Shown: positions 1-9,419, numbered from the stretch's first letter. The stretch: 64,000 bases of DNA from Actinoplanes xinjiangensis (GCF_003148685.1 NZ_QGGR01000001.1:558001-622000); one strand, 5' to 3'. Made by a program: numbers and translations. Notes: a model not told the origin generated them from the letters alone.

Positions 1-625
1 GGTGCAGCAGCAGTTCGACATGCAGGCGCTGCTGAAGAAGGAGATCGACGCCGCCCAGGCGATGAGCTACAACGAGTACGCCCAGCTCCTGGAAGCGAAG
101 AACCCGGCGACCGGGCAGCTCTACACGGCCGACGACTTCGTGATCATCGACTGGAAGACCGAGGGTTCGTCGATGCTCCAGGACGCGGTGTGGGCGAACA
201 CCGCGAAGCTCGGCGACCCGAACTACCAGGCGCAGACGGTGAAGTTCCTGACCGCCACCATCAAGGGCTGGGCGTTCTGCCGGGACAACGCGGAGAAGTG
301 CCGTGACCTGGTCGTCGCCAAGGGTTCCAAGCTCGGCAAGAGCCACCAGTTGTGGCAGATGAACGAGGTCAACAAGCTGGTCTGGCCGGCCGCCGGCGCC
401 GGCGTCGGGGTGATCGACGACGCGGCCTGGAAACAGACCGTGGAGATCTCGCAGACCACGAAGAACCAGACCGGTGACACGGTCCTGAAGGCGGCCCCGG
501 AGGGCCTGGCCTACACGAACGACTACATCAACCAGGCGATCGAGCAGGCCAGGGCCGCGGGCGTGGACGTGACGGGATCGGGGTTCCAGCCGGCCACGGT
601 GACGCTCACCGAGGGCGGCGCCTGA
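1..625 (+). CDS. ABC transporter substrate-binding protein, NMT1/SsuA-like (3' part only)
   Basis: Only the last 207 residues are present; the frame is open to the left edge, so the start lies outside the window. The composition is that of the C-terminal lobe of NMT1/THI5-type solute-binding proteins of nitrate, sulfonate or taurine importers, including a stretch of the type FLTATIKGWAFCRDN followed by a conserved Trp-rich helix. Such proteins are secreted, often lipid-anchored, and deliver ligand to an ABC permease. The ligand cannot be told from this part. The stop at 623-625 lies one base from the stop of the convergent next gene, leaving no room for a separate terminator. Any partner permease and ATPase would lie to the left. 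A broken ssuB/ssuC-type remnant lies at the far end of the window, but no link between the two is visible. Confidence 0.75.
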   Translation, partial: VQQQFDMQALLKKEIDAAQAMSYNEYAQLLEAKNPATGQLYTADDFVIIDWKTEGSSMLQDAVWANTAKLGDPNYQAQTVKFLTATIKGWAFCRDNAEKCRDLVVAKGSKLGKSHQLWQMNEVNKLVWPAAGAGVGVIDDAAWKQTVEISQTTKNQTGDTVLKAAPEGLAYTNDYINQAIEQARAAGVDVTGSGFQPATVTLTEGGA

Positions 626-626
626 G

Positions 627-1403
627 TCACACGGGAATGAGACGAGCCGCAAGGGCGACCGCGGTCAGGTCGCCCTTGCGCAGTTTCTGCGCCGCGTCGG
701 TCTCGCCCAGGCCCTCCAGGCGGACGGCCGAGGCGTCGATCAGCGCGTCCTCCCCGGACAGCAGGCGGCGTGCGATCCGCGACTGGGCCGGGCTCAGCTC
801 CGCGTACGCGCACTTGTCCAGCGCCTCGACGGTCTCCTGATCCAGTTGCCCGTCCATCGCCCGTTCCGTGACGATCTTGACGAGCCAGCTCGGCCACCAG
901 CTGTACTTGCCGACGACCAGCCCGGACTGCATCGCCGCGGCCGGCTGGTGCCCGGCCGCGAGCATCTTGACCGCCAGGTCCGCGTCGAACCGCTCCATCC
1001 GCATCGCGCCGACGAAGATCCGCAGAATCTGCTGGGTCTTGACGAACTCCTCGGCCGCGTTGGCAGCCTCGCCGAAGCGGCCCTCGAGCAGATGACAGAC
1101 CGCGTACGCCTCGGTGAGCGAGAAGCCGTCACCGGAGCGCTCCTCCAGCCGCGCCACCGTCTCGACGAGCCGCTGGGTGCTCTTGCGAGCCCGGTCCGCC
1201 AGCTCGTCGGCCTGCGGTTTGTTGAGGTGCCGTACCACGATGTCGGTGGCGATCTCCGCCTCCCGCCGCAGCAGCGGTGACCCGATCCTCGGATTGATCA
1301 GGTCGCCCAGGCCCTCGGTCAGGTACGCGGTGTCGAACCGCTCGGAGGCCTCTTGGAACTGCGCCCACCAGGACGCCGGGTGTCTCCGCAATTGTTGTGT
1401 CAC
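627..1403 (-). CDS. Hypothetical cytosolic protein
   Basis: 258 residues, GTG start, no signal peptide or membrane segment. It is helix-rich, with regular amphipathic segments across the middle and C-terminal parts, and opens MTQQLRRHPASWWAQ. I do not recognise a named family. It is the last gene of a minus-strand series that begins with two c-di-GMP enzymes; only 14 bases separate it from the SCO6745-like gene upstream, so it is probably co-transcribed. Codon use matches its neighbours. A helical repeat or adaptor protein would fit the composition, but that is a guess. Confidence 0.7.
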   Translation of the reverse strand: MTQQLRRHPASWWAQFQEASERFDTAYLTEGLGDLINPRIGSPLLRREAEIATDIVVRHLNKPQADELADRARKSTQRLVETVARLEERSGDGFSLTEAYAVCHLLEGRFGEAANAAEEFVKTQQILRIFVGAMRMERFDADLAVKMLAAGHQPAAAMQSGLVVGKYSWWPSWLVKIVTERAMDGQLDQETVEALDKCAYAELSPAQSRIARRLLSGEDALIDASAVRLEGLGETDAAQKLRKGDLTAVALAARLIPV

Positions 1404-1417
1404 GCACCCAGCGTGAC

Positions 1418-2317
1418 CTACCGATCACTCTCCGGCAAATGATTCGGCCGAGAGGAATGTGTGACAAGCGTCTTGGGATCGAGCAGACCCGCCTTCACGA
1501 CGGCCCGGCTCAACGGACGGGTGAGCTCGGCCAGCCGGCGGGAGCCCTCCTCGCCGATCGCCCGGTAGGCCACCGCGGTCACCTGGTCGGTGCGGTCCTC
1601 GACGTGGGCCCGCAGCGCCACCCCGGCCTCGGTCAGCCGGCCGTCGGCGTCCAGCAGGCCGCTGCGGCGCAGGTCGTCCTCGGCCTCGGCCCACTGCTCG
1701 GCGCTCCAGCCGCGGGAGCCCCGCAGGAAGCCCGCCGGCGACTGGCCGCTCGCGTCATGCATCACGATCGCGTCCAGGCCGCTGATCCCGTTCGCCAGCA
1801 GTGCCGCCACGTGCCCGTCGCCGCGGAACTCGCGCAGCAGCGTCTGCGCGTGGAAGAGCACCAGGTGCGGGCGGTCCGGCCAGGGCAGGGCGGCGTGCGC
1901 GGCGAACAGCGGGCGGCCGTGCGGCAGGGTCGCCGCCTTCTCCGCTGCCCGGCGGGCCAGGGCGGCCGCCTCGGCGATTTCCGGCCCGTCCACCACCTCC
2001 GCACCCAGGCCACGGGTCAGAGCGGCGTCAGCGGCTTCCAGGCGGGCCGCGAGGAGCTGCTCCGGCGACGCCTTCGACCAGACGGCCGGCAGAGCCCGGG
2101 CCACCCGGGCCGGGTTGAAGTTGTAGAACGTGGCGGCCACGATCGCCGGGCCCACCGGACCGAACGCGGCGCCACGGGAGGCGAAGTAGCCGTCCATCGG
2201 GCGGATACCGAACGCCGCGTAACGCTCCGCAGCCTCCGGCACGAAGTAGATCATCGCGTGCAGCGGCTCGGTGACCCGCCAGGCGAGTCGGAACGGGCTC
2301 TCGGTCACGTCTGCCAC
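1418..2317 (-). CDS. SCO6745-like helix-turn-helix-fold protein
   Basis: 299 residues. The start is set at the GTG that gives MADVTESPFRLAWRV, because GAGGAG lies about five bases upstream; further upstream the frame reads as an Arg/Gly/Pro-rich shadow of the preceding gene. The opening (transport-free, EPLHAMIYFVPEAAERYAAFG) and the later block GYFASRGAAFGPV match the actinobacterial SCO6745 family, whose members are alpha-helical with a MarR-like winged-helix C-terminal half. No biochemical role is established for that family, to my knowledge. The first 13 bases overlap the end of the upstream gene, so the two are likely translationally coupled. Confidence 0.8.
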   Translation of the reverse strand: MADVTESPFRLAWRVTEPLHAMIYFVPEAAERYAAFGIRPMDGYFASRGAAFGPVGPAIVAATFYNFNPARVARALPAVWSKASPEQLLAARLEAADAALTRGLGAEVVDGPEIAEAAALARRAAEKAATLPHGRPLFAAHAALPWPDRPHLVLFHAQTLLREFRGDGHVAALLANGISGLDAIVMHDASGQSPAGFLRGSRGWSAEQWAEAEDDLRRSGLLDADGRLTEAGVALRAHVEDRTDQVTAVAYRAIGEEGSRRLAELTRPLSRAVVKAGLLDPKTLVTHSSRPNHLPESDR

Positions 2318-2817
2318 GGCAGCTCCTCGGCGTGGACGGCGTCTCCGGAGCCGACGGCCCCGGAGTGGCGTGGCGCGGGCGGCGCCGCGGACACCGTATG
2401 CCATCGACCGGACCGGCGGGCGGCCTCCAGAACCACCAGGTGCACCGGCAGCGGCGGCGGCGGGAACGGGCCGGTCCCCCAGCGCACCCAGATCGCGACC
2501 CGGCCCGCGGCGGCCTCGGCCAGGAGTTTGTCGACGGTCCGCTGACGGTCGGTGCGGTCGATCTCGATCGCCAGCGGCGGGCCGTCCGGCCGGGCGCAGG
2601 CCACGTCGATGACCGAGTTGCCCCGCAGCGGGGCCGGCAGCGGGAACACACTGGGCGCCCGCCGGTACACCCGCCAGCCCTGCCACTGCGCCCACCGGGA
2701 CACCGAGTCGGCGATCCGCGTGGCGGCGTCGCCCTCCGCCAGGTCGGCGAACGCCAGCCGCTCCAGCCACTCGGTGAGCGACCGGGCGGTTCCTGTTCCG
2801 TCGTCGGCCACGCTCAT
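2305..2817 (-). CDS. Small hypothetical protein with PD-(D/E)XK-like motif
   Basis: 170 residues from ATG 2817. The N-terminal 50 residues are helical (TEWLERLAFADLAEG). The centre reads SVIDVACARP, then LAIEIDR about seven residues later. A D followed by E-x-D on adjacent strands resembles the core of restriction-endonuclease-fold proteins, although the usual lysine is replaced (EID, not ExK). This suggests a degenerate or divergent nuclease-fold protein, or a nucleic-acid-binding relative. It follows the EAL-domain gene by 20 bases and overlaps the next gene by 13, so it is part of the same transcription unit. The function is unknown; the fold assignment is an inference from a short motif. 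Confidence 0.65.
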   Translation of the reverse strand: MSVADDGTGTARSLTEWLERLAFADLAEGDAATRIADSVSRWAQWQGWRVYRRAPSVFPLPAPLRGNSVIDVACARPDGPPLAIEIDRTDRQRTVDKLLAEAAAGRVAIWVRWGTGPFPPPPLPVHLVVLEAARRSGRWHTVSAAPPAPRHSGAVGSGDAVHAEELPWQT

Positions 2818-2837
2818 CGCCGTACGATATCGGGCTT

Positions 2838-5120
2838 TCAGGCGGCGGCCCGCACCCGCCGGGCCGCGAAGATCTCGGTGAGCCGCTCCGGCGGCATCGG
2901 CCGTCCCAGGTGATAGCCCTGGCCGACGTGGTAGCCGAGGCGGAGCAACCGGTCGGCCTGCACCTGGTTCTCGATGCCCTCGGCCACCGTCTCCAGGCCG
3001 AGCGCGTCGGCGAGTTGCGCCACCGCCCGGGCCACGGCCTGCCGGGCGTGCGCCGCCGGGGTGTCCGGCTCGTCGAGCTCGATGCCGTCGACGAACGACT
3101 TGTCCAGCTTGACGATCGCGGCCGGGAAGGCCCGCAGCAGGCTCAGTGACGACTCGCCGGTGCCGAAGTCGTCCAGTGCCAGCCTTACCCCCATGTCGTG
3201 CAGCTCGTGCAGCACCCGGGAGACGTGCTGGCCGCGCAGTACCGCCGACTCGGTCAGCTCCAGGACGAGACGGTGCGGCGGCAGGCCGGAGTCGGCGAGG
3301 GCGGCCGCCACGTCGGCGACGAAGTCCGGGTCGTGCAGTTGCCGCACCGACACGTTCGGCGCGGCCTTCTCCAGCACGTCCGGGCCGAACTCGGCGAGCC
3401 AGGCCGCCGCCTGCCGGCACGTCTCGCGCAGCACCCAGCGGCCCAGCGGCACGATCAGGCCGGTCCGCTCGGCCGCCGGGATGAAGTCGGCCGGCGACAC
3501 CAGGCCGCGGTCCGGGTGCTCCCAGCGGACCAGCGCCTCCACGCCGACGATGCCGCCGTCGTCGAGCGAGACGATTGGCTGGTAGACGATCCGGAACTCG
3601 CCCTCGTCCAGGGCACGCCGCAGGTCACCACCGAGCCGCGCGTGCGCCGACGCCGGGCGTTCCATGCCGTCGGCGTAGCGGAGCCAGTTACCGCGGCCAC
3701 GCTCCTTGGCGGCGTAGAGGGCGGCGTCGGCCTGGCGCAGCACGGCGCTGGCCGGGGTGCCCGGCGGGGCCGTCGCCAGCCCGGCGCTGAACTTCACCAG
3801 CAGCCGCTGGTCGCTGATCGGCACGGCGGTCGCGGCGGCGATCCGCCCGGCCAGCTCCTCACCGGTGGCGTCCCCGGTCAGCAGCACCGCGAACTCGTCA
3901 CCGGCCAGCCGGGCCACCTCGGCGCCCGGGCCGGCGGCCGCCCGCAGCAGCTGCGCGAACGCCACCAGCAGGCCGTCGCCGGCGTCGTGGCCGAGCGAGT
4001 CGTTGACCGTCTTGAACTCGTCCAGGTCGGCCAGCAGCACGGTCGCCGGGCCGGTCTCCAGGGCCCGGTCCAGGCGGCACCGGAACAGCGCCCGGTTGGC
4101 CAGGCCGGTCAGCGGGTCGTGGGTGGCCTCGTGCCGTAGCCGGGCCTCCGACTCCTGCTTCTCCCGCAGCAGCCGGGTGTTCTCCCGGTAGACCACGTAC
4201 TGGCGCAGCGCGACCAGGGCGGTGACGACCACTGCCGCCAGCACCACCAGCCGCCCCTCCCAGATGCCGGGGGCCCAGTGCCACGGGCGGATCAGCACGT
4301 CGGCGACCGGCACGTCGACGGCCAGCACCGCCAGATACGGCAGCCACACGTTGCCCTTGCCCACGCTCCGCGGCTTCGTGGCCGCGGACAGCTGACGGCG
4401 GGCGCCCAGCGCGATCAGCAGGCCACTGACCGGCATGCACACCGCCTGGCCGGGCAGGATCCCGTGATAGCCGCCGAGGACCGCCAGCAGCGCCACCGCG
4501 GCCGCGATCAGGCCCGTCGAGGCGACCAGCCGCATCGCCCGGCGGTCCACCGGGCCACCGGCGATGTACGACACCTTGGTGACCGAACCGGCCGCGAACA
4601 GGCACGCCAGCAGCAGCACCGCGAGCGCCGACGGGGTCCACGGCTCGGGCGCCCAGAACATCGGCGAGATGCCGAAGTGCCACAGCACGGTCGCGCAGCC
4701 CAGGAACGCGATCGTCCGGTCCAGCCACTGTTTGCCGCGTTCGTACCAGCTCGACACCCCGAGCGGGACCTGCGCCACGCCCCACATCGCGACCAGCACC
4801 CCGGCACCGATCAGCGCGGCGCCCAGCGGAGGCATCGCCGGCAGCTCCGGGGCGGTCCGGACCGCGTCCACCGCCAGCACGCCGAACCCGGCCGCGAACA
4901 GGTAGCAGCAGATCTCCAGCAGCAGCCAGAACCGGCGGCCGGCCGGGGCCAGCGGCACCGCCCGGCGCAGCGCGTGCACCGCCAGCCCGCCGACACCCAT
5001 CGCCGCCGGCATGAACAGGTAGCCGAGCACCACCGGGCCCGGGGCCGCGGTCAGCCACAGCAGGTACCAGACGGTGCCGGCCAGACAGATCAGGGCGTTC
5101 GTGACGACGTATCGCCTCAT
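2838..5120 (-). CDS. Membrane GGDEF-EAL protein (c-di-GMP turnover)
   Basis: 760 residues. About eight to ten hydrophobic segments fill residues 5-310, followed by a short coiled coil (YRENTRLLREKQESEARLR). A GGDEF domain follows at about 335-485 and an EAL domain at about 505-750. The GGDEF signature is AGDEF, which can still be active, and the usual RxxD inhibitory site ahead of it is absent (GPGA). The EAL domain keeps EAL in VGVEALVRW, then N, ESAVL, DDFGTG, a KLDKSF lysine and VAEGIEN, so phosphodiesterase activity is expected. The membrane part presumably senses an unknown signal. Its ATG lies within the last four bases of the upstream PAS-GGDEF gene (ATGA overlap), so the pair is co-translated. 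The net direction, synthesis or breakdown, cannot be read from sequence. Confidence 0.92.
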   Translation of the reverse strand: MRRYVVTNALICLAGTVWYLLWLTAAPGPVVLGYLFMPAAMGVGGLAVHALRRAVPLAPAGRRFWLLLEICCYLFAAGFGVLAVDAVRTAPELPAMPPLGAALIGAGVLVAMWGVAQVPLGVSSWYERGKQWLDRTIAFLGCATVLWHFGISPMFWAPEPWTPSALAVLLLACLFAAGSVTKVSYIAGGPVDRRAMRLVASTGLIAAAVALLAVLGGYHGILPGQAVCMPVSGLLIALGARRQLSAATKPRSVGKGNVWLPYLAVLAVDVPVADVLIRPWHWAPGIWEGRLVVLAAVVVTALVALRQYVVYRENTRLLREKQESEARLRHEATHDPLTGLANRALFRCRLDRALETGPATVLLADLDEFKTVNDSLGHDAGDGLLVAFAQLLRAAAGPGAEVARLAGDEFAVLLTGDATGEELAGRIAAATAVPISDQRLLVKFSAGLATAPPGTPASAVLRQADAALYAAKERGRGNWLRYADGMERPASAHARLGGDLRRALDEGEFRIVYQPIVSLDDGGIVGVEALVRWEHPDRGLVSPADFIPAAERTGLIVPLGRWVLRETCRQAAAWLAEFGPDVLEKAAPNVSVRQLHDPDFVADVAAALADSGLPPHRLVLELTESAVLRGQHVSRVLHELHDMGVRLALDDFGTGESSLSLLRAFPAAIVKLDKSFVDGIELDEPDTPAAHARQAVARAVAQLADALGLETVAEGIENQVQADRLLRLGYHVGQGYHLGRPMPPERLTEIFAARRVRAAA

Positions 5121-6949
5121 GACGTCAACGTCCGGCTGCGCTGCTTCTCCTCGTACATCAGCAGGTCGGCGCTGTTGAGCAGGTGATCGCCGCCGCCCGC
5201 CGGGCCGGTCGCCAGGCCGATGCTGGCGCCCACCGTCAGCTCCCGGCCGTCGATCACCGCCGGGGCGGCGAACGCGGACCGCAGCCGCGCCACGATCCGC
5301 TCCGCCGCGGGACGGTCGCCACCTGTCAGGACCGCGAACTCGTCACCACCCAGCCGGGCCGGCACGTCGCCGGGACCGGTGCAGTCGCGCAGCAGGTCCG
5401 CGACATGCCTCAGCACCGCGTCGCCGGTGGCATGCCCGTACGTGTCGTTGACGTGCTTGAAGCCGTTGAGGTCGATCAGCAGCACGGTGGCCTCGTCCGG
5501 GCACGCGTCCATCGCCGCGGTGAACTCGCGCCGGTTCGCCAGCCCGGTCAGGTCGTCGTGTCCGGCCTGGTAGCGCAGCCGCTCGTGCAGTTCCCGCGAC
5601 TCGGTGACGTCCCGCGAGTTGCACACCACGCCGCCGATGCCCGGTTCCCGGGTCAGGTTGACCGCCACCACCTCCAGCCAGCGCCACGACCCGTCGGCGT
5701 GCCGGTAACGGCCCTCGAAGGTCAACCGGGCGCCCGGGGTCGCGTACAGGGCCGTCAGAGCGGCGATCTGTCGCGCCCGGTCGTCGCGGTGCATCATCTC
5801 CAGCGAGGACCGGCCGAGGACCTCCGCGACCGGGAAGCCGAGGATCCGCTCGACCGCCGGACTGACATAGGTCAACGTGCCGTCCGCCTCCGCGATCGAG
5901 ATGATCTCCGAGGAGTGTTCCAGCAGGGACGCGAGGCGATGCTCGCGGTGCCGGATCTCACCGACCAGGGTGTCGTTCTCGGCCAGCGCCAGCACCTGCC
6001 GGGCGATCACCAGACCGACGTTGATCAACAGTCCGGCCAGGGCGCCCCACGCCGACACCCCCAGGCCCCGGAAGGTCAGCACATAAACCAGCGCGACCGC
6101 GCAGACCAGCGTGCCGGTGTACGGCAGGACACTGAACCGGCGGCGGCGGTGGAACCACTCCCGCCCGTCCAGGCCGTCCGTCCCGTGCAGGACCTGAAGG
6201 CGTGGACCGGCCAGCACCAGGAAGCACGGCAGCAGCACCGCCGCCATCTGCACGCCGGTGTTCTGCACACCGCCGCTGGGCAGCAGCACGCTGGACACCG
6301 CCAGGCCGATCGGGGCGATCACCATCGGGACGGCGGCGACCCGGCTCATCGGGGACACCCCGGTCAGGCCGGCCCGCACCGCCGCGAAGATCGCGCAGAG
6401 CACCACACCGCAGCCGAACAGCGCCAGGAACAACGCCGCGGGACCGGCTTCCGCCATCCCGGGGCGGGTCATCAGGCACCACGCGACCACCGCCGAGGCG
6501 GACATCAGGATCGCGACGTCCAGGAGCAGACGGGTCCGCTCCCGGCCGGACCGCCTCACCACCCGCTGCGGCAGCAGCAGACCGCCCATCATCACCACGA
6601 CGCCGAGCATCATCGACGCCGACTGCACCGGATGGAACTGCAACCGCTCGATGGCCGGGTCGGCGACGACCGTGCCCAGCTGCACCAGGTCGCCGGTGCA
6701 GAACAGCAGACCGCCGACACCGACGGCGGCCCAGAACCGGCGCGCGTGCGGTGGCAGGCCGGGGACACGGCACACCCGGAGCGACAATGAGAACAGCGCG
6801 AAGTCCAGGATCAGGGTGGCGATGCTGCCGGTGATCATCTGGGCCCGGGGCGTCCCCACGTCCGCAAGGAAGGCGCCGACCACGATCACGGCCGACACGG
6901 CCAGCGTGATGAGCACCGGATCGCGCCACAAGCGCACCGCTGGTGGCAT
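5117..6949 (-). CDS. Membrane PAS-GGDEF diguanylate cyclase
   Basis: 610 residues. About nine hydrophobic segments occupy residues 10-325, followed by a PAS domain at about 340-445 (IISIAEADGTLTYVSPAVERILGF) with a PAC-like strand region, then a GGDEF domain to the end. The signature is intact (ARLGGDEFAVL), so it should make c-di-GMP from two GTP. The upstream RxxD feedback site is missing (GPGD in its place). It is the first gene of the minus-strand series and overlaps the GGDEF-EAL gene by four bases, which pairs a dedicated synthase with a bifunctional enzyme. The membrane region is of MASE type in general appearance; I cannot assign it more precisely. Confidence 0.92.
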   Translation of the reverse strand: MPPAVRLWRDPVLITLAVSAVIVVGAFLADVGTPRAQMITGSIATLILDFALFSLSLRVCRVPGLPPHARRFWAAVGVGGLLFCTGDLVQLGTVVADPAIERLQFHPVQSASMMLGVVVMMGGLLLPQRVVRRSGRERTRLLLDVAILMSASAVVAWCLMTRPGMAEAGPAALFLALFGCGVVLCAIFAAVRAGLTGVSPMSRVAAVPMVIAPIGLAVSSVLLPSGGVQNTGVQMAAVLLPCFLVLAGPRLQVLHGTDGLDGREWFHRRRRFSVLPYTGTLVCAVALVYVLTFRGLGVSAWGALAGLLINVGLVIARQVLALAENDTLVGEIRHREHRLASLLEHSSEIISIAEADGTLTYVSPAVERILGFPVAEVLGRSSLEMMHRDDRARQIAALTALYATPGARLTFEGRYRHADGSWRWLEVVAVNLTREPGIGGVVCNSRDVTESRELHERLRYQAGHDDLTGLANRREFTAAMDACPDEATVLLIDLNGFKHVNDTYGHATGDAVLRHVADLLRDCTGPGDVPARLGGDEFAVLTGGDRPAAERIVARLRSAFAAPAVIDGRELTVGASIGLATGPAGGGDHLLNSADLLMYEEKQRSRTLTS

Positions 6950-7085
6950 GCCACTCTCCGTCCTGCTCCGGTCCCTCCTCGCCAGGAATCGGCTGGCGGG
7001 GCCCCGGTCTTAGGCTTAAACGCCGACGACCGGCACGCCCCGGCTTGTCATGGCGGGTGGGGCGTACCGGTCGCCGGTGGTCTTC

Positions 7086-7697
7086 TCAGTCGTCCTCGGA
7101 GGGCTCCGGGGCCTGCGTGGGCTCCGCGGGGCCGGTCGGCTCGGCGGACCCGGTCGGCGCAGGGGACTCGGTCGGCGCAGGGGACTCGGTCGGCTCCGCG
7201 GAATCGGACGGCTCGGGAGCCGACGTCTCGCTCGGCGACGGCGCAGCGGTCGGGGACGTCGTGGGGGCGGACGGCGCGGGTGCCGGCTTCGCCTTCCCGG
7301 ACGCCTGGATCTTGGCGACGGTGTACACGGTGTCGACCCGGGTGCCGGTCACCGACACCTTCAGACCGGCGGCGAGGGCCTCCAGCTTGACCTTCTTGCC
7401 GTTGAGCACGATCCGCGCACCGGCGGCGACACTCATCGTCACGGTCTTCCCGCGGACGTCCTTGGTGCCGCTGCGCGCCACGACGGTGAACTTCCCGGCG
7501 GCCGCGTCGACCGCGGTGACCGTGCCACTGGCCTGGAACGGCGTCTTCTTCTTGTCCGGCTTCGGCTTCTTGGCGGCGGCCACACTCACGGCGGCCGTCG
7601 GCGAGCCCTGGGCATAGGCGGCCACTCCGGTAACCGCGGTGGGAACGGCGACCGCCACGGCCAGGGCGACGGCTGCGGCGCTACGGCGCATACGCAT
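7086..7697 (-). CDS. Secreted protein, DUF5666-like core with Ser/Pro/Glu tail
   Basis: 203 residues with a signal peptide (MRMRRSAAAVALAVAVAVP, cleavage near AYA-QG). A core at about 45-135 alternates short beta strands (GTVTAVDAAAGKFTVVA) in the manner of DUF5666 OB-like extracytoplasmic domains. The last 65 residues are a low-complexity tail rich in Pro, Ser, Glu and Thr with SPAPTE-type repeats and an acidic end, probably extended in the cell envelope. The start is supported by a GGAG sequence about 10 bases upstream. It is divergent from the Ser/Thr kinase gene. The function is unknown; a cell-wall-associated or secreted role is inferred. Confidence 0.75.
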   Translation of the reverse strand: MRMRRSAAAVALAVAVAVPTAVTGVAAYAQGSPTAAVSVAAAKKPKPDKKKTPFQASGTVTAVDAAAGKFTVVARSGTKDVRGKTVTMSVAAGARIVLNGKKVKLEALAAGLKVSVTGTRVDTVYTVAKIQASGKAKPAPAPSAPTTSPTAAPSPSETSAPEPSDSAEPTESPAPTESPAPTGSAEPTGPAEPTQAPEPSEDD

Positions 7698-7870
7698 CGG
7701 GGGTACTCCTCAACTCGGGGGTGATGTCATCGTTCGCCGCGTCGGGTTCAGCCCGGGACACCCTCGGTTGCGGATCAGTTGCCACCGGTTTTCTCACCGA
7801 GGGTGAGATGCGCCGTGCCCCGCGAATGCGGGAGTTGACATGCCGTGCCGCACTGGGCGAATGTCCTGGG

Positions 7871-9283
7871 ATGCACGAAGTTTGGCCGGACTCGGGAGTG
7901 CTGCTCGCCTCGCGGTACCGCCTCGTCACGCTCCTCGAGACCGGTGGCATGGCGCAGGTCTGGCGAGCCACCGACGAGCTGCTGGACCGGCCCGTGGCGG
8001 TCAAGTTGCCGGCCGGTGACACCCGCGCCGCACACATGGCCTGGCGGGAGGCGCGGCTCGCGGCCCGGCTGTCGCATCCGGGCATCGCCGCAGTTCACGA
8101 CTACCGGGAGGCGGTCCGCCCGGACGGCTCGGTCGCCCCGTTCGTGGTGATGGAACTGCTCAGCGGTGAGACGGTCGCGGCCCGGCTGGCCGACGCCGAC
8201 GGCCCGGTGCCGTGGGGCGAGGCCGTATCGATCGGGGCCGCCGTCGCCGAGGCGCTGGCCGCCGCCCACGCCGCCGGGGTGGTGCACCGCGACATCAAGC
8301 CCGGCAACGTGATGCTGTGTCCCGGCGGGGTCAAGCTCCTCGACTTCGGGATCAGTGCCGCCGCCGGTGAGCCCGACGACGACGACACCGGGGTCAGCTT
8401 CGGCACCCCCGCCTACGCCGCGCCCGAGCGTCTCGACGGCAAGCCCGCCGAACCGGCCACCGACCTCTACGGCCTGGGTGTGCTGCTGTTCGAGATGGTG
8501 ACCGGGGAGCCGCCGTACGACGTCAACACCTGGGAGGAGCTGGCCACCGCCCAGGCGCACGGCCCCACCCCCCTGCCGGAGACCCTGCCGAACCGGCTGC
8601 GGGAGCTGATCCTCCGCTGCCTCGACGACAACCCGGCCCGCCGCCCCACCGCCGCCCAGGCCCGCCGCGCCCTCACCCGCCTGGTTCCGTCGGCGCCGGC
8701 CCGCCTCACCATCCCGCTGCCCCAGCCCCCGCCCACCGGCCACGCCAAGGTGCTGCCCGCCCAGCCGCGCGCCACCTCCCCCGGCGCCCGGCGCGTCGCC
8801 TTCGGGGCGGCTCTGGCCGGGGTCGCCGCCATCTTCGTGGCGATCCTCTACGCCGCCAACACCCCCGACGAGCCGGCCGAGATCGCCCAGCCGCCCGCCT
8901 CGTCACCGGCGACGGCCCGCACCGCATCGGTGATCCCCGACGAGACGGCCGGGCCCAGCCCCGAGGCCACCCCACCGCCGTCCCCACCGAAACCGACCAC
9001 GATCACCCCCACCGACCCGATCCTGACCGTCGAGGCCGCCCTGACCCGCGTCAAGAACACCGTCGAACAGGGCCAACAGGCCGGCGAGATCCGCGAGGAC
9101 GTGGCCCTCGACTTCCAGAACCTGCTACGCCTCATCGATCCGGGCGCCGACGACGTCACCGATCAGGTCGACGAACTGCTGGGCAAGGTCCGCCAGCGCC
9201 TCGCCGAGGAGGCCCTGACCGACGGCCGGGCCACGCTGCTCCGCCAGCGCCTCAACGACCTCCGCACCGCCTCCACCCCCTGA
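7871..9283 (+). CDS. Transmembrane serine/threonine protein kinase
   Basis: About 470 residues from ATG 7871 (MHEVWPDSGVLLASRYRL). An in-frame ATG at 7808 behind GAGGGTGAG is possible and would add 21 residues. The Hanks kinase domain covers about residues 14-290. It has a VAVK lysine (K45), HRDIKPGN at 139-146, DFG at 158-160, and GTPAYAAPE in the activation segment, so it should be active. A Pro-rich linker leads to one membrane segment near residues 313-335, then a Pro/Thr-rich spacer and a helical extracellular domain of about 85 residues (VEAALTRVKNTVEQGQQAG onward) of a type seen in actinobacterial kinases. There are no PASTA repeats, so a cell-wall muropeptide ligand is not indicated. 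It stands alone, divergent from the secreted protein and followed by the repeat island. Confidence 0.92.
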   Translation: MHEVWPDSGVLLASRYRLVTLLETGGMAQVWRATDELLDRPVAVKLPAGDTRAAHMAWREARLAARLSHPGIAAVHDYREAVRPDGSVAPFVVMELLSGETVAARLADADGPVPWGEAVSIGAAVAEALAAAHAAGVVHRDIKPGNVMLCPGGVKLLDFGISAAAGEPDDDDTGVSFGTPAYAAPERLDGKPAEPATDLYGLGVLLFEMVTGEPPYDVNTWEELATAQAHGPTPLPETLPNRLRELILRCLDDNPARRPTAAQARRALTRLVPSAPARLTIPLPQPPPTGHAKVLPAQPRATSPGARRVAFGAALAGVAAIFVAILYAANTPDEPAEIAQPPASSPATARTASVIPDETAGPSPEATPPPSPPKPTTITPTDPILTVEAALTRVKNTVEQGQQAGEIREDVALDFQNLLRLIDPGADDVTDQVDELLGKVRQRLAEEALTDGRATLLRQRLNDLRTASTP

Positions 9284-9362
9284 CCCCACCCATTCCCGCC
9301 CCGAACCGGCACCGCCTCCCCCGGCCGCACCCCTCACCGTCGTCCCTGCCACCTCGAGCCGA

Positions 9363-9419
9363 GGCGTCACCTCGAATCGCGGCGTCACGTCGAATCGCGC
9401 GCGGCGTCACCTCGAATCT
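9363..9419. repeat. 18-bp tandem repeat, three copies
   Basis: The unit GGCGTCACCTCGAATCGC recurs at 9363, 9381 and 9403, the last after a four-base insertion. It lies between the kinase stop and the 201-bp array and is not in a plausible gene. Confidence 0.8.
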
